This document shows positions 44,473 through 51,691 of a stretch of 51,691 nt of DNA, in pieces (position 1 is the stretch's first letter; each line of letters starts with the position of its first letter). Origin of the DNA: Rhodospirillales bacterium (GTDB taxonomy: Bacteria > Pseudomonadota > Alphaproteobacteria > Rhodospirillales > UBA2165); contig JADHRD010000004.1 in assembly GCA_016777585.1 (NCBI GenBank), forward strand, positions 1-51,691, written 5' to 3'. The notes under the pieces were generated by a model. It made no database searches. It was not told the origin of the DNA and worked only from the letters and a program-made list of their open reading frames with translations. The translations under genes were made by a program, and so were the position numbers.

Positions 44473-45840
44473 TTATACGTGACCATAACTAAGCATCGCA
44501 TCAGCAACTTTAACAAAGCCTGCAATATTTGCTCCCGCTAAATAATCAACTGGGCCATCGCTAGTATTGCCAAACTCAACGCATGAATTATGAATATCAT
44601 TCATCATATTTTCTAGAAGCTTGCGTAAATCATCTTCGCTCCAAGCGATCCGAGCACTATTTTGACTCATTTCCAGACCAGATACACCAACTCCACCAGC
44701 GTTGACGGCTTTTGCTGGACCAAACAGTACATCAGCATCTACAAATGCATCAACAGCTGCTTGCTCACAAGGCATGTTTGCTGCTTCTGCTACTGCTTTA
44801 ATACCATTTTTTATCAAGGTCTTAGCCTCATCGCCATTAATTTCATTCTGTGTAGCAGATGGAACAGCACAGTCAGCCTCGACACCCCAGGGCCTGCCTT
44901 CATGAAAGGTGATATTATTAAATTCATCAGCAGCCTCAGAAATACGTCCACGCCTAACAGTTTTTAACTCTTTAACCCAATCAATCTGCTCTTGACTAAA
45001 GCCATCAGGACAGTGAACAAATCCCCCAGAATCAGACATGGTAAGGGGGGAACCACCTAATTGAAGAACCTTCTCACAAGCGTGTGTAGCAACATTTCCT
45101 GAACCTGAAACTAAAACGCGTTTGCCTTCAATCGTATTTTTATGTTGATCCAACATATTCCTTAGAAAGAAAATAGCTCCATAACCAGTAGCCTCGGTGC
45201 GCATTTTTGATCCACCAAATTCAAGGCCCTTACCGGTCAAAACACCTACAAAGCGATTTGTAATACGTTTGTACTGGCCGAACATATAACCAATCTCACG
45301 ACCTCCTACACCAATATCACCAGCTGGAACGTCTGTATCTTCCCCAATATGTCTATATAATTCTGTTATAAAGGACTGACAAAAACGCATCACTTCATTA
45401 TCAGACTTACCCTTTGGATTGAAGTTAGCACCGCCTTTGCCCCCACCCAATGGAAGACCAGTAAGGCTATTTTTAAAAGTTTGCTCATACCCCAGAAATT
45501 TTAGTATCGACTCATTTACTGAAGGGTGGAATCTAATTCCTCCCTTATAAGGCCCAATAGAAGAGTTGAATTGAATACGGTAACCACGGTTAGTTCTTAC
45601 ATTACCTTTATCATCAGTCCAAGGAACACGAAAAGAGATAGCACGCTCGGGCTCAGCCATTCTCTCTAAAATCTGGTTTTCATGGTACTTGGGTTTATCT
45701 GCAATATATGGGAAAACTGTAGATGCGACCTCGCGTACAGCCTGAGTAAATTCAGGTTGACCGGGATTACGCTTATCAACGCCTTCCATATAGCGCTCGA
45801 GGTAATCATTTACCTTATCTGATGAGACAATTTTTGACAC
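44473..45840 (-). CDS. gdhA: NADP-specific glutamate dehydrogenase
   Basis: 455 residues, the hexameric bacterial GdhA type. It makes glutamate from 2-oxoglutarate and ammonia. GGIRFHPSVNESILKFLGYEQ, PLGGGKGGANFNPKGKS with the catalytic Lys, DVPAGDIGVGGREIGYMFGQ and the GSGNVATHACEK dinucleotide fold are visible. The start is GTG with AAGGA seven bases upstream. It is followed by a hairpin at its 3' side. No regulator is adjacent. Confidence 0.96.
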   Translation of the reverse strand: MSKIVSSDKVNDYLERYMEGVDKRNPGQPEFTQAVREVASTVFPYIADKPKYHENQILERMAEPERAISFRVPWTDDKGNVRTNRGYRIQFNSSIGPYKGGIRFHPSVNESILKFLGYEQTFKNSLTGLPLGGGKGGANFNPKGKSDNEVMRFCQSFITELYRHIGEDTDVPAGDIGVGGREIGYMFGQYKRITNRFVGVLTGKGLEFGGSKMRTEATGYGAIFFLRNMLDQHKNTIEGKRVLVSGSGNVATHACEKVLQLGGSPLTMSDSGGFVHCPDGFSQEQIDWVKELKTVRRGRISEAADEFNNITFHEGRPWGVEADCAVPSATQNEINGDEAKTLIKNGIKAVAEAANMPCEQAAVDAFVDADVLFGPAKAVNAGGVGVSGLEMSQNSARIAWSEDDLRKLLENMMNDIHNSCVEFGNTSDGPVDYLAGANIAGFVKVADAMLSYGHV

Positions 45841-45915
45841 TTTAGGTTCCTTTCCTTGTTTAAATAGAATATTCTTATTTTTTATAACTTTGTTTTAGTT
45901 TAGCTATTATTTTAC

Positions 45916-47574
45916 CTACATTGGTACAGAAACATTACCCAAACGATCAGTAAGTTTCATATTTTCTGCATAGTCAACTGGAACAGCAATCAATGCTGGG
46001 CCATCTTGAGCAAAAGCTTCTTCAAGGGCTGACATCACTCCGTCAGCACTTTTAACATTTTTTCCCCACATGCCAAAGGACTTGGCCAACATTGCAAAAT
46101 CTGGGTTAGTAAATGCTAAATCAGAGTGTTTACCGTTAAACCCATTTTGTTGTTTCCATTTGATAAGCCCATACTCTCCATCAACCCATACCATCGCAAC
46201 AATGTTTAAATTTTTTCGAACAGCAACCTCTAACTCTTGAACATTCATCATAAATCCAGCATCGCCACTTATTGACAATACCTTTGAGTCTGGGCAAGCA
46301 TATTTTGCTCCAATTGAACCCGGCATAGCGAAGCCCATTGTACAAAATCCGTTAGATATGAGGCATGTATTTGGCTCAATACATTGGTAATAACGCGATA
46401 TCCACATTTTGTGCGCACCAACATCCGACAAAACAATATCATTTGGTCCCATAAATTGACGAACGTCCCAGAGTATTTTTTGTGGTTTAACAGGGAAGCC
46501 TGTGTCATCTTTCTCTGCTGCAAAGTCCTCAGTCATTATATTTCTTAGTTTAACTCGGCTCGATATATCGAAAACAGGGAGTTTATCTCCCGCCCGCTTT
46601 TCAATTTCTTCATTAATCTGCCACAATGCATCAGCTAAATCTGATTCAATATCCACAGTAACTTGAAAATCCTTATCTACTTCAGCAGCTAGAAAATCAA
46701 TGTGAACAATTTTTTTACCAGGCTTACGATTCCAGGCTTCAGGAGAATATTCAACCAAATCGTATCCAACAGTAACAACTACATCTGCATCGTCAAAAGC
46801 CAGGTTATTGTAATCACCGCTACCTAGTCCCATAGTATATAAGCAGTGATCATCTGTCATTGGTAAAGCACCTTTACCCATAAAAGTATTAACCACACCA
46901 ATTCCTGTATTATGGGCTAACCGTTTAAGTTGCGCTGCAGCTCTCTTACGAATTGCTCCATTTCCTGCAAGAATTATTGGATTTTTAGCCGCCATAATTG
47001 TATCGACTGCTGCAACAATTGCTTTATGATCTGCCGCCGGTCTGCGAACAGTGACTGGAGCAATTGGAACATCGTCAATTTCATGTTTAGCAATATCCTC
47101 TGGTAGCTCTATTACCGTAACTCCCGGTTTCTCCATTTCTGCTATTTTGAATGCTTTACGAACGACTTCCGTTATATTCTCAGCTGCATAAATTGATTGC
47201 GCCCATTTACTTATTGGACGAACCATTGCAATTGAGTCCATAATTTGATGACTTTCTTTATGTAGACGCTTGGTTGAACCTTGACCGATAATTGCGACAA
47301 CTGGGGCGCGATCCATATTAGCATCTGCTAATCCAGTAAGCAGATTAGTTACGCCCGGTCCCAATGTTCCCAAACAAACACCAGCTTTGCCTGTTAATCT
47401 ACCATAAGTGTCTGCCATAAAAGCTGCCGCTTGTTCATGTCGGCATAATACGAATTCTATCGGACTATCAATCAACGATATCATAAAATCTGCATTTTCT
47501 TCCCCAGGTACACCAAATATTCTCTCTACACCCTCAGTTTCGAGACATCTAATAAATAAATCTGAAGCTTTCAT
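45916..47574 (-). CDS. Acetolactate-synthase-like thiamine diphosphate enzyme (no small subunit seen)
   Basis: 552 residues of the acetolactate synthase large-subunit superfamily. The catalytic Glu is in GVPGEENADF, and the cofactor site GDAGFMMNVQELEVAVRKN lies near residue 440. No regulatory small subunit gene is near, unlike IlvBN, so it is more like catabolic acetolactate synthases or an enzyme of another keto acid. The aldehyde dehydrogenase gene begins 32 bases upstream on the same strand. AGGA precedes the ATG. The true substrate is unknown. Confidence 0.88.
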   Translation of the reverse strand: MKASDLFIRCLETEGVERIFGVPGEENADFMISLIDSPIEFVLCRHEQAAAFMADTYGRLTGKAGVCLGTLGPGVTNLLTGLADANMDRAPVVAIIGQGSTKRLHKESHQIMDSIAMVRPISKWAQSIYAAENITEVVRKAFKIAEMEKPGVTVIELPEDIAKHEIDDVPIAPVTVRRPAADHKAIVAAVDTIMAAKNPIILAGNGAIRKRAAAQLKRLAHNTGIGVVNTFMGKGALPMTDDHCLYTMGLGSGDYNNLAFDDADVVVTVGYDLVEYSPEAWNRKPGKKIVHIDFLAAEVDKDFQVTVDIESDLADALWQINEEIEKRAGDKLPVFDISSRVKLRNIMTEDFAAEKDDTGFPVKPQKILWDVRQFMGPNDIVLSDVGAHKMWISRYYQCIEPNTCLISNGFCTMGFAMPGSIGAKYACPDSKVLSISGDAGFMMNVQELEVAVRKNLNIVAMVWVDGEYGLIKWKQQNGFNGKHSDLAFTNPDFAMLAKSFGMWGKNVKSADGVMSALEEAFAQDGPALIAVPVDYAENMKLTDRLGNVSVPM

Positions 47575-47606
47575 AATAATCCTTTCCTAATTATATAAAT
47601 TGGCCA

Positions 47607-49010
47607 TTAAAGTTCACCTGAACTTAGAACCATCATTTTTTCAATCTGCATTTCGTGAATGGTATGAGGAATGCCTCCAACACCGTGCCCTGAATGACGA
47701 GCTCCAGCGAAAGGCATCCAATCAACTCTAAAGGCCGTATGGTCATTTACCATAATGGCAGTGCCATCCAATCTTTTATAAGCTTTCATCGCTGTATCTA
47801 TGTCTTTGGTGAACACAGCTGCCTGAAATGACACGTCTAAACTATTGGCACGGGAAATTGCCTCGTCCATATCTGAATATGAATATACACAGATTACCGG
47901 ACCAAAAATTTCTTGTGTCGAGACTTCAGAATCGGCTGGTGGATTATATAAAACTGTCGGCTTATAACAAGATCCAAGTAGTTTTTCGCCGCCGCTTATC
48001 AACTCAGCCCCTTGATCGATCGCTTTAGATACCCAGTCATGTACGCGATCAATTTCTGCAGATCGAATTAAAGGACCAACCTCTGTTTCCATGGTAGTAG
48101 GGTCTCCAACGACCATTTCATTGCCTGCAACACCAATCGCCTCGGCTAATTTTTTCGCCACACTCTCGTGAGCAAAAATCCTTTGAACTGATACACAAAC
48201 CTGCCCAGCATGGTAAAAGCCACCTTTTGCTAATTTTGGCACCGCGGTTTCCATATCCGCATCCTCAGCAAAAATTACTGGCGCCGCCCCACCATGCTCG
48301 AGAGCACAGCGAGTACCAGGAGCAAGTTTGGAGCGCAACATCCAACCAACTTTAGAACTACCAATAAAACTGAAAAATGCATTACGTGGATCAGCAACTA
48401 AACTCGAAGCGATATTTAAGTCAGTCGGCAAAACAACTTGACACCACTCAGCAGGCAAACCAGCTTCATGCAATATATCAACGAATGCTAAACAACTCAT
48501 TGGCGTAATATCTGCGGGTTTAACAATTACTGGACAACCCGTTGCAACAGCCGGTGTAACTTGATGAACGATCAAATTAAAAGGGTGATTAAAAGCACTG
48601 ACAGCTACTACAACGCCAATAGGTTCACGCTGTGTAAATGCAACCTTTCCCAAAGAAGGGGTGTTTAAACCCATGGGAATTACCTGGCCGCTCTCGGCTC
48701 TCATTACTTCTATGCAATTTTCAACCCCATCTGCAGCCCTATCTAACTCAGCAAGCGAGTCAGCGAGGGGTTTTCCACCTTCCCTTGCAGACTGAAGTGC
48801 TAAATCTTCTCTTCTTTCTTTAATAATCTCAGCTGCACGGCGAAGTATATCCAAACGTTTATGCAGAGGAATCCAAGCATCACGATCTCTATACAGCGCG
48901 TGGGCACGGGAAAGAGCTGCTTCCACATCATCGGCATTTGAAACCTTAACGTGTCCAATGACTGTCCCATCAAATGGTGCGGTAACTTCAATTTTTTCTT
49001 CTGTCACCAA
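47607..49010 (-). CDS. NAD(P)-dependent aldehyde dehydrogenase
   Basis: 467 residues. Active-site Cys is in GQVCVSVQRI (about residue 270) and the general base Glu is in LEHGGAAPV; AVSAFNHPFNLIVHQVTPA and the final GTAIMVNDHTAFR are usual for the superfamily. The substrate aldehyde is unknown. The first codon may be TTG (49010) or the next codon GTG (49005-49007); GGGGAG stands before both. It pairs with the thiamine diphosphate enzyme downstream, so the two may act on one route that forms or uses an aldehyde. Confidence 0.92.
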   Translation of the reverse strand: MVTEEKIEVTAPFDGTVIGHVKVSNADDVEAALSRAHALYRDRDAWIPLHKRLDILRRAAEIIKERREDLALQSAREGGKPLADSLAELDRAADGVENCIEVMRAESGQVIPMGLNTPSLGKVAFTQREPIGVVVAVSAFNHPFNLIVHQVTPAVATGCPVIVKPADITPMSCLAFVDILHEAGLPAEWCQVVLPTDLNIASSLVADPRNAFFSFIGSSKVGWMLRSKLAPGTRCALEHGGAAPVIFAEDADMETAVPKLAKGGFYHAGQVCVSVQRIFAHESVAKKLAEAIGVAGNEMVVGDPTTMETEVGPLIRSAEIDRVHDWVSKAIDQGAELISGGEKLLGSCYKPTVLYNPPADSEVSTQEIFGPVICVYSYSDMDEAISRANSLDVSFQAAVFTKDIDTAMKAYKRLDGTAIMVNDHTAFRVDWMPFAGARHSGHGVGGIPHTIHEMQIEKMMVLSSGEL

Positions 49011-49256
49011 TACTACTCCCCCCCACTGAAAATGCTTAAAACATCAAAGTAACTGGCTCAAGCACTTGTCCTATGCAGTTTAAACACTATTCAAGTGTAA
49101 AAATGTTAAACCTATTTTTGAGCAGTATCAAACTTCTTTTTTTAATGAACACCCCTTGAATAGTTGTTATTCGATAAAAAATGTACTTCTAACCTAAGGA
49201 TTTCGTGTGCCTAGATTTATTTTTAAGTTTTTTCTCTGAAAATAATAAAATCTATT
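49011..49256. other. 246-base intergenic region before the aldehyde dehydrogenase
   Basis: No gene seen. The aldehyde dehydrogenase on the minus strand must start its transcript here. I find no convincing promoter or hairpin to single out. Confidence 0.4.
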
Positions 49257-50006
49257 TTAATATTTCCGCACTGATTTAGACAATGAAACTAAAGTGTTCT
49301 TATACATTTTTACGGAGCCATTAATCTCATCAAAATTAACTCGATGAATACCACTACCGCACCTGAGATCAAATCCATCAGGATCTATGCCAATTAAGGA
49401 CCAATTAATGCCATTCTTTCTTAACAACTTAGTACCATATAATTTAAGCGTTTCTTTATGGTCAGTATTCATATGAGCTAAAATATCAGCTTCTGCATCT
49501 GCAACTTCCGCCCAATCTTGTTTTTTTAGAATAATTTTATTTTTTGGGAGCCAGACTGAGCGTGCAAAACCCCCAACCAAATGTATTCTATCGATCTCCA
49601 TTTTATAAAAATTAAAGTCCCCAAATGAGGCATACTGCGCTGCTGACCAATGATATTTTAAATATCGTTTATGTAACTTTTGGTCAGTTGTTTTTTTTAT
49701 TCTGCCCATAACACTGATGCGCGGACCTTCTTGAGGGTTAGAATAACCAGTCGTTCCATCAAACATCAGCGCACAACAGGGATTATCACTAATATTCTGG
49801 GTATGGTTGGAAATATCTGAGAGTAGCATAACAGGAGAGCCATCCCACGCTGCAACGGTGGTGACTAATGAAATTGATGGTCTACCAGTATAACTTTTTT
49901 TCTTTGAACTTGTGAGAGTACTCAAAAATGCTTTTTTTGAAGTGCGTATCAAAAATCGAGACAATATATCATCAGGATAGATTTTAAGATCTTTTTCAAA
50001 GGACAT
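49257..50006 (-). CDS. HugZ-like haem protein (PNP-oxidase fold plus DUF2470)
   Basis: About 249 residues. The N-terminal part has the split-barrel flavin-like fold (RPSISLVTTVAAW, LLSDISNHTQN, CCALMFDG); the C-terminal domain is DUF2470 with ILAHMNTDHKETLKLYG, whose His residues may bind haem. HugZ proteins store or break down haem. The frame opens at a GTG (50012) but ATG at 50006 has GAGG five bases upstream. It is divergent from chvI, and no haem transport gene is near. Confidence 0.88.
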   Translation of the reverse strand: MSFEKDLKIYPDDILSRFLIRTSKKAFLSTLTSSKKKSYTGRPSISLVTTVAAWDGSPVMLLSDISNHTQNISDNPCCALMFDGTTGYSNPQEGPRISVMGRIKKTTDQKLHKRYLKYHWSAAQYASFGDFNFYKMEIDRIHLVGGFARSVWLPKNKIILKKQDWAEVADAEADILAHMNTDHKETLKLYGTKLLRKNGINWSLIGIDPDGFDLRCGSGIHRVNFDEINGSVKMYKNTLVSLSKSVRKY

Positions 50007-50126
50007 TTTCACCTCTTCTAAAACCCGGAAAAATTAAATTGTTATTTTACTAATTTAATAACCATCATTCGTCGAACATAATTTTAATGTATTTTTGTTA
50101 AAAACAACACTAAAGTATTTATGGAG

Positions 50127-50135
50127 TGTTATAAT
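50127..50135 (+). promoter_or_regulatory. Extended -10 promoter of chvI
   Basis: TGTTATAAT: a perfect TATAAT (50130-50135) with the extended TGN element; no good -35. Transcription would start about 50142, near 14 bases before the TTG start. Confidence 0.55.
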
Positions 50136-50155
50136 ATAAGATAACAGGGTTTATT

Positions 50156-50875
50156 TTGCAGCATTTAATCGCTTTAGTAGATGATGACCGGAATATTTTA
50201 ACTTCTGTTTCTATTGCTTTAGAGGCAGAAGGGTATCTTGTTGATACTTACAACGACGGATTAGAAGCCTTAAGAGGTATTACACAGAAACCGCCCGAGC
50301 TTGCAATATTAGACATAAAAATGCCCCGAATGGATGGTTTAGAATTATTAACTAGGTTGCGCTCAAAAAGCTCAATACCGATAATATTTTTAACTTCCAA
50401 AGATGCTGAAATTGATGAAGCCTTCGGTCTTAAAATGGGCGCAGATGACTATGTAAAAAAACCATTTTCACAACATTTGCTATTAGAACGCATACGAGCA
50501 CTTATTCGCAGGCGCGAGTTAGATTTAAGTGTCATTCAAAATGTTAGCGAAGAGAAAATTAAACGGGGGAACCTGATATTAGATCAGGGTCGTCATCAGT
50601 GCCTCTGGAAACAATTACCTTTAAATTTAACTGTAACTGAGTTTTTGTTGGTAAAAGCACTCTCAATAAGGCCAGGCATAGTAAAAACACGAGATCAATT
50701 AATTGATGCCGCTTACGGAGACAATATTTATGTTGACGATAGGACAATTGATAGTCACATCAAACGACTACGGAAAAAATTTAAACACCTTGATGACGGT
50801 TTTAACGAAATTGAGACGCTGTATGGACTTGGTTATCGCTACAAAGCGCAACAAACCACTTTGTTAAAAATCTAA
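50156..50875 (+). CDS. chvI: Response regulator ChvI
   Basis: 239 residues. The receiver domain starts with [23 protein letters not shown], almost identical to alphaproteobacterial ChvI; phospho-acceptor Asp53 is in [13 protein letters not shown] and Lys102 in YVKKPF. The C-terminal OmpR-type winged helix has [12 protein letters not shown] and [16 protein letters not shown], and GYRYK. With ChvG it controls envelope, exopolysaccharide and acid or host responses in related bacteria. Start is TTG with AGGG six to seven bases upstream. chvG follows after 12 bases. Confidence 0.95.
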   Translation: MQHLIALVDDDRNILTSVSIALEAEGYLVDTYNDGLEALRGITQKPPELAILDIKMPRMDGLELLTRLRSKSSIPIIFLTSKDAEIDEAFGLKMGADDYVKKPFSQHLLLERIRALIRRRELDLSVIQNVSEEKIKRGNLILDQGRHQCLWKQLPLNLTVTEFLLVKALSIRPGIVKTRDQLIDAAYGDNIYVDDRTIDSHIKRLRKKFKHLDDGFNEIETLYGLGYRYKAQQTTLLKI

Positions 50876-50887
50876 GAAAGGGCCATT

Positions 50888-51691
50888 TTGATAATATTTT
50901 CAAAACGCCTCAATTCAAGTGCATTAAAATCAAAAACTCCACCACCCCCGCACACTTCTAAAATTTCGCCTATAACGCGCCGTATATTGGCCATTAATAT
51001 ACTTGCTCTGGTCATGCTTGTAATAGGTTTACTTTACGTGGGGCAATATCGAGAAAGCCTGATCAACAGCGAGACCGCTGCGTTAAGTATTCAAGCCGAG
51101 TTATTTGCTGCCGCTCTTGGCGAAACTACCATTACGAGCGATAAAAGAGTTCAAACATTATCAGCAAATCTGGTTCGCCCGATTATGAGAAGAATGTCGG
51201 AAACAACAGGTACAGTTGTGCATATAGTTCTCCCAAACGGGCAATTATTGATTACAAGTCAGGATTTAGCTATTATGAGGGGATTTGTTTATATACAAGA
51301 ACTTCCCCCTCCAAATTCGACGCACAAACTAATTACCAAAATTAGTCAAACATTAAGAAACTCTCTTAAATGGCTTCTTTTAGATAAAACTTATGAGCGT
51401 GTGACTTTGAAAAATATTGCGAGTGCTGCGCTTGAAGGTGAAAACCAATCAACAAAAACTTTTTCAACTGAGAATGATGGTTTAGTTTTATCGGTTGCAG
51501 TACCCATACAAAGGTATAAACAGGTGCTTGGAGCATTAATTTTAATAAAAAACTCTCGTCAAATTGATGATTCTATTTTCCAAGTAAGACTTGAGATCTT
51601 AAAAATTTTTGGGTTAGTTCTATTAGTCACAGTTTTGTTGTCAGTTTATTTAGCAGGAACAATAGCTCGGCCAATACGAAGGCTTGCGAAG
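50888..51691 (+). CDS. chvG: Sensor histidine kinase ChvG, N-terminal part (cut by window end)
   Basis: 268 codons are visible, then the window ends. It opens with TTG and AAAGGG five bases upstream. A proline-rich cytosolic tail (TPPPPHTSK) leads to the first membrane helix (about 35-58, LAINILALVMLVIGLLYVG), a periplasmic sensor region (about 60-235) with QYRESLINSETAALSIQAE, and a second helix (about 240-260) with TIARPIRRLAK at the HAMP start. The kinase core lies beyond the window. The N-terminus and place after chvI support ChvG. Confidence 0.92.
   Translation, partial: MIIFSKRLNSSALKSKTPPPPHTSKISPITRRILAINILALVMLVIGLLYVGQYRESLINSETAALSIQAELFAAALGETTITSDKRVQTLSANLVRPIMRRMSETTGTVVHIVLPNGQLLITSQDLAIMRGFVYIQELPPPNSTHKLITKISQTLRNSLKWLLLDKTYERVTLKNIASAALEGENQSTKTFSTENDGLVLSVAVPIQRYKQVLGALILIKNSRQIDDSIFQVRLEILKIFGLVLLVTVLLSVYLAGTIARPIRRLAK

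Noticed and set aside
1-51691. CRISPR arrays, insertion sequences, prophage or attachment sites
   Set aside because: No regularly spaced repeats, transposase, integrase or phage structural genes were seen.

Overview
This window comes from a low-GC (mostly A/T-rich) alphaproteobacterium. The class is well supported by marker genes and by conserved order: a GcrA cell-cycle regulator, the DUF1476 F-type ATPase inhibitor (zeta subunit), the purB / DUF1476 / purC-purS-purQ-purL / bolA / grxD neighbourhood, the grxC / nitrilase / DUF1178 / ubiG / lysC / ptsP neighbourhood, and a ChvI-ChvG two-component pair. Gene order and base composition suggest a free-living, probably aquatic, Rhodospirillales-like or SAR116-like lineage, but I cannot fix the order or genus from sequence alone. 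There is no rRNA operon, phage, IS element, CRISPR array or clear genomic island. This is core chromosome, densely packed, with no gene-free stretch over 300 bases.

Layout: 1-4.5 kb holds the end of an unidentified gene, a CAT-anticodon tRNA (probably tRNA-Ile2), rpoD and dnaG. 4.6-7.1 kb is a three-gene minus-strand cluster (DUF2325 protein, frameshifted peroxiredoxin, unknown 172-aa protein) with Fur-like sites upstream. 7.2-15.9 kb runs rightward through ubiD, pmbA and a lipid A block (msbA-like transporter, DUF374 acyltransferase, waaA, lpxK, lpxL-like). 15.8-18.1 kb is a lipoprotein M23 peptidase and xseA; purD diverges from xseA. 19.4-24.9 kb is a mixed set: secreted SH3 protein, gcrA, YtoQ-like protein, gluQRS, an esterase, an HNH endonuclease, rpsD and a fumarylacetoacetate hydrolase remnant. 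24.9-32.3 kb carries purine synthesis genes with grxD/bolA, an NRDE protein and the ATPase zeta subunit. 32.3-41.7 kb has map, sfsA, an NDUFAF5-like methyltransferase, grxC, a nitrilase, DUF1178, ubiG, lysC and ptsP. 41.8-44.5 kb has panD, an overlapping DUF3050 / VOC / glutathione-peroxidase set and a 30-codon membrane microgene. 44.5-51.7 kb has gdhA, an acetolactate-synthase-like enzyme with an aldehyde dehydrogenase, a HugZ-like haem protein, chvI and the start of chvG.

How the genes work together: five purine genes (purC, purS, purQ, purL, purB) lie within 7 kb and purD is elsewhere in the window; the lipid A genes cover Kdo transfer, 4'-phosphorylation, acylation and export. Several loci concern iron and redox balance (the Fur-box cluster, CGFS glutaredoxin with BolA, GrxC, glutathione peroxidase, HugZ-like protein). 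The spots most worth following are the Fur-box cluster, the DUF3050 operon, a perfect DnaA box just upstream of the gcrA promoter, and the self-contained 30-aa membrane-protein gene. I found no convincing defence or mobile system.
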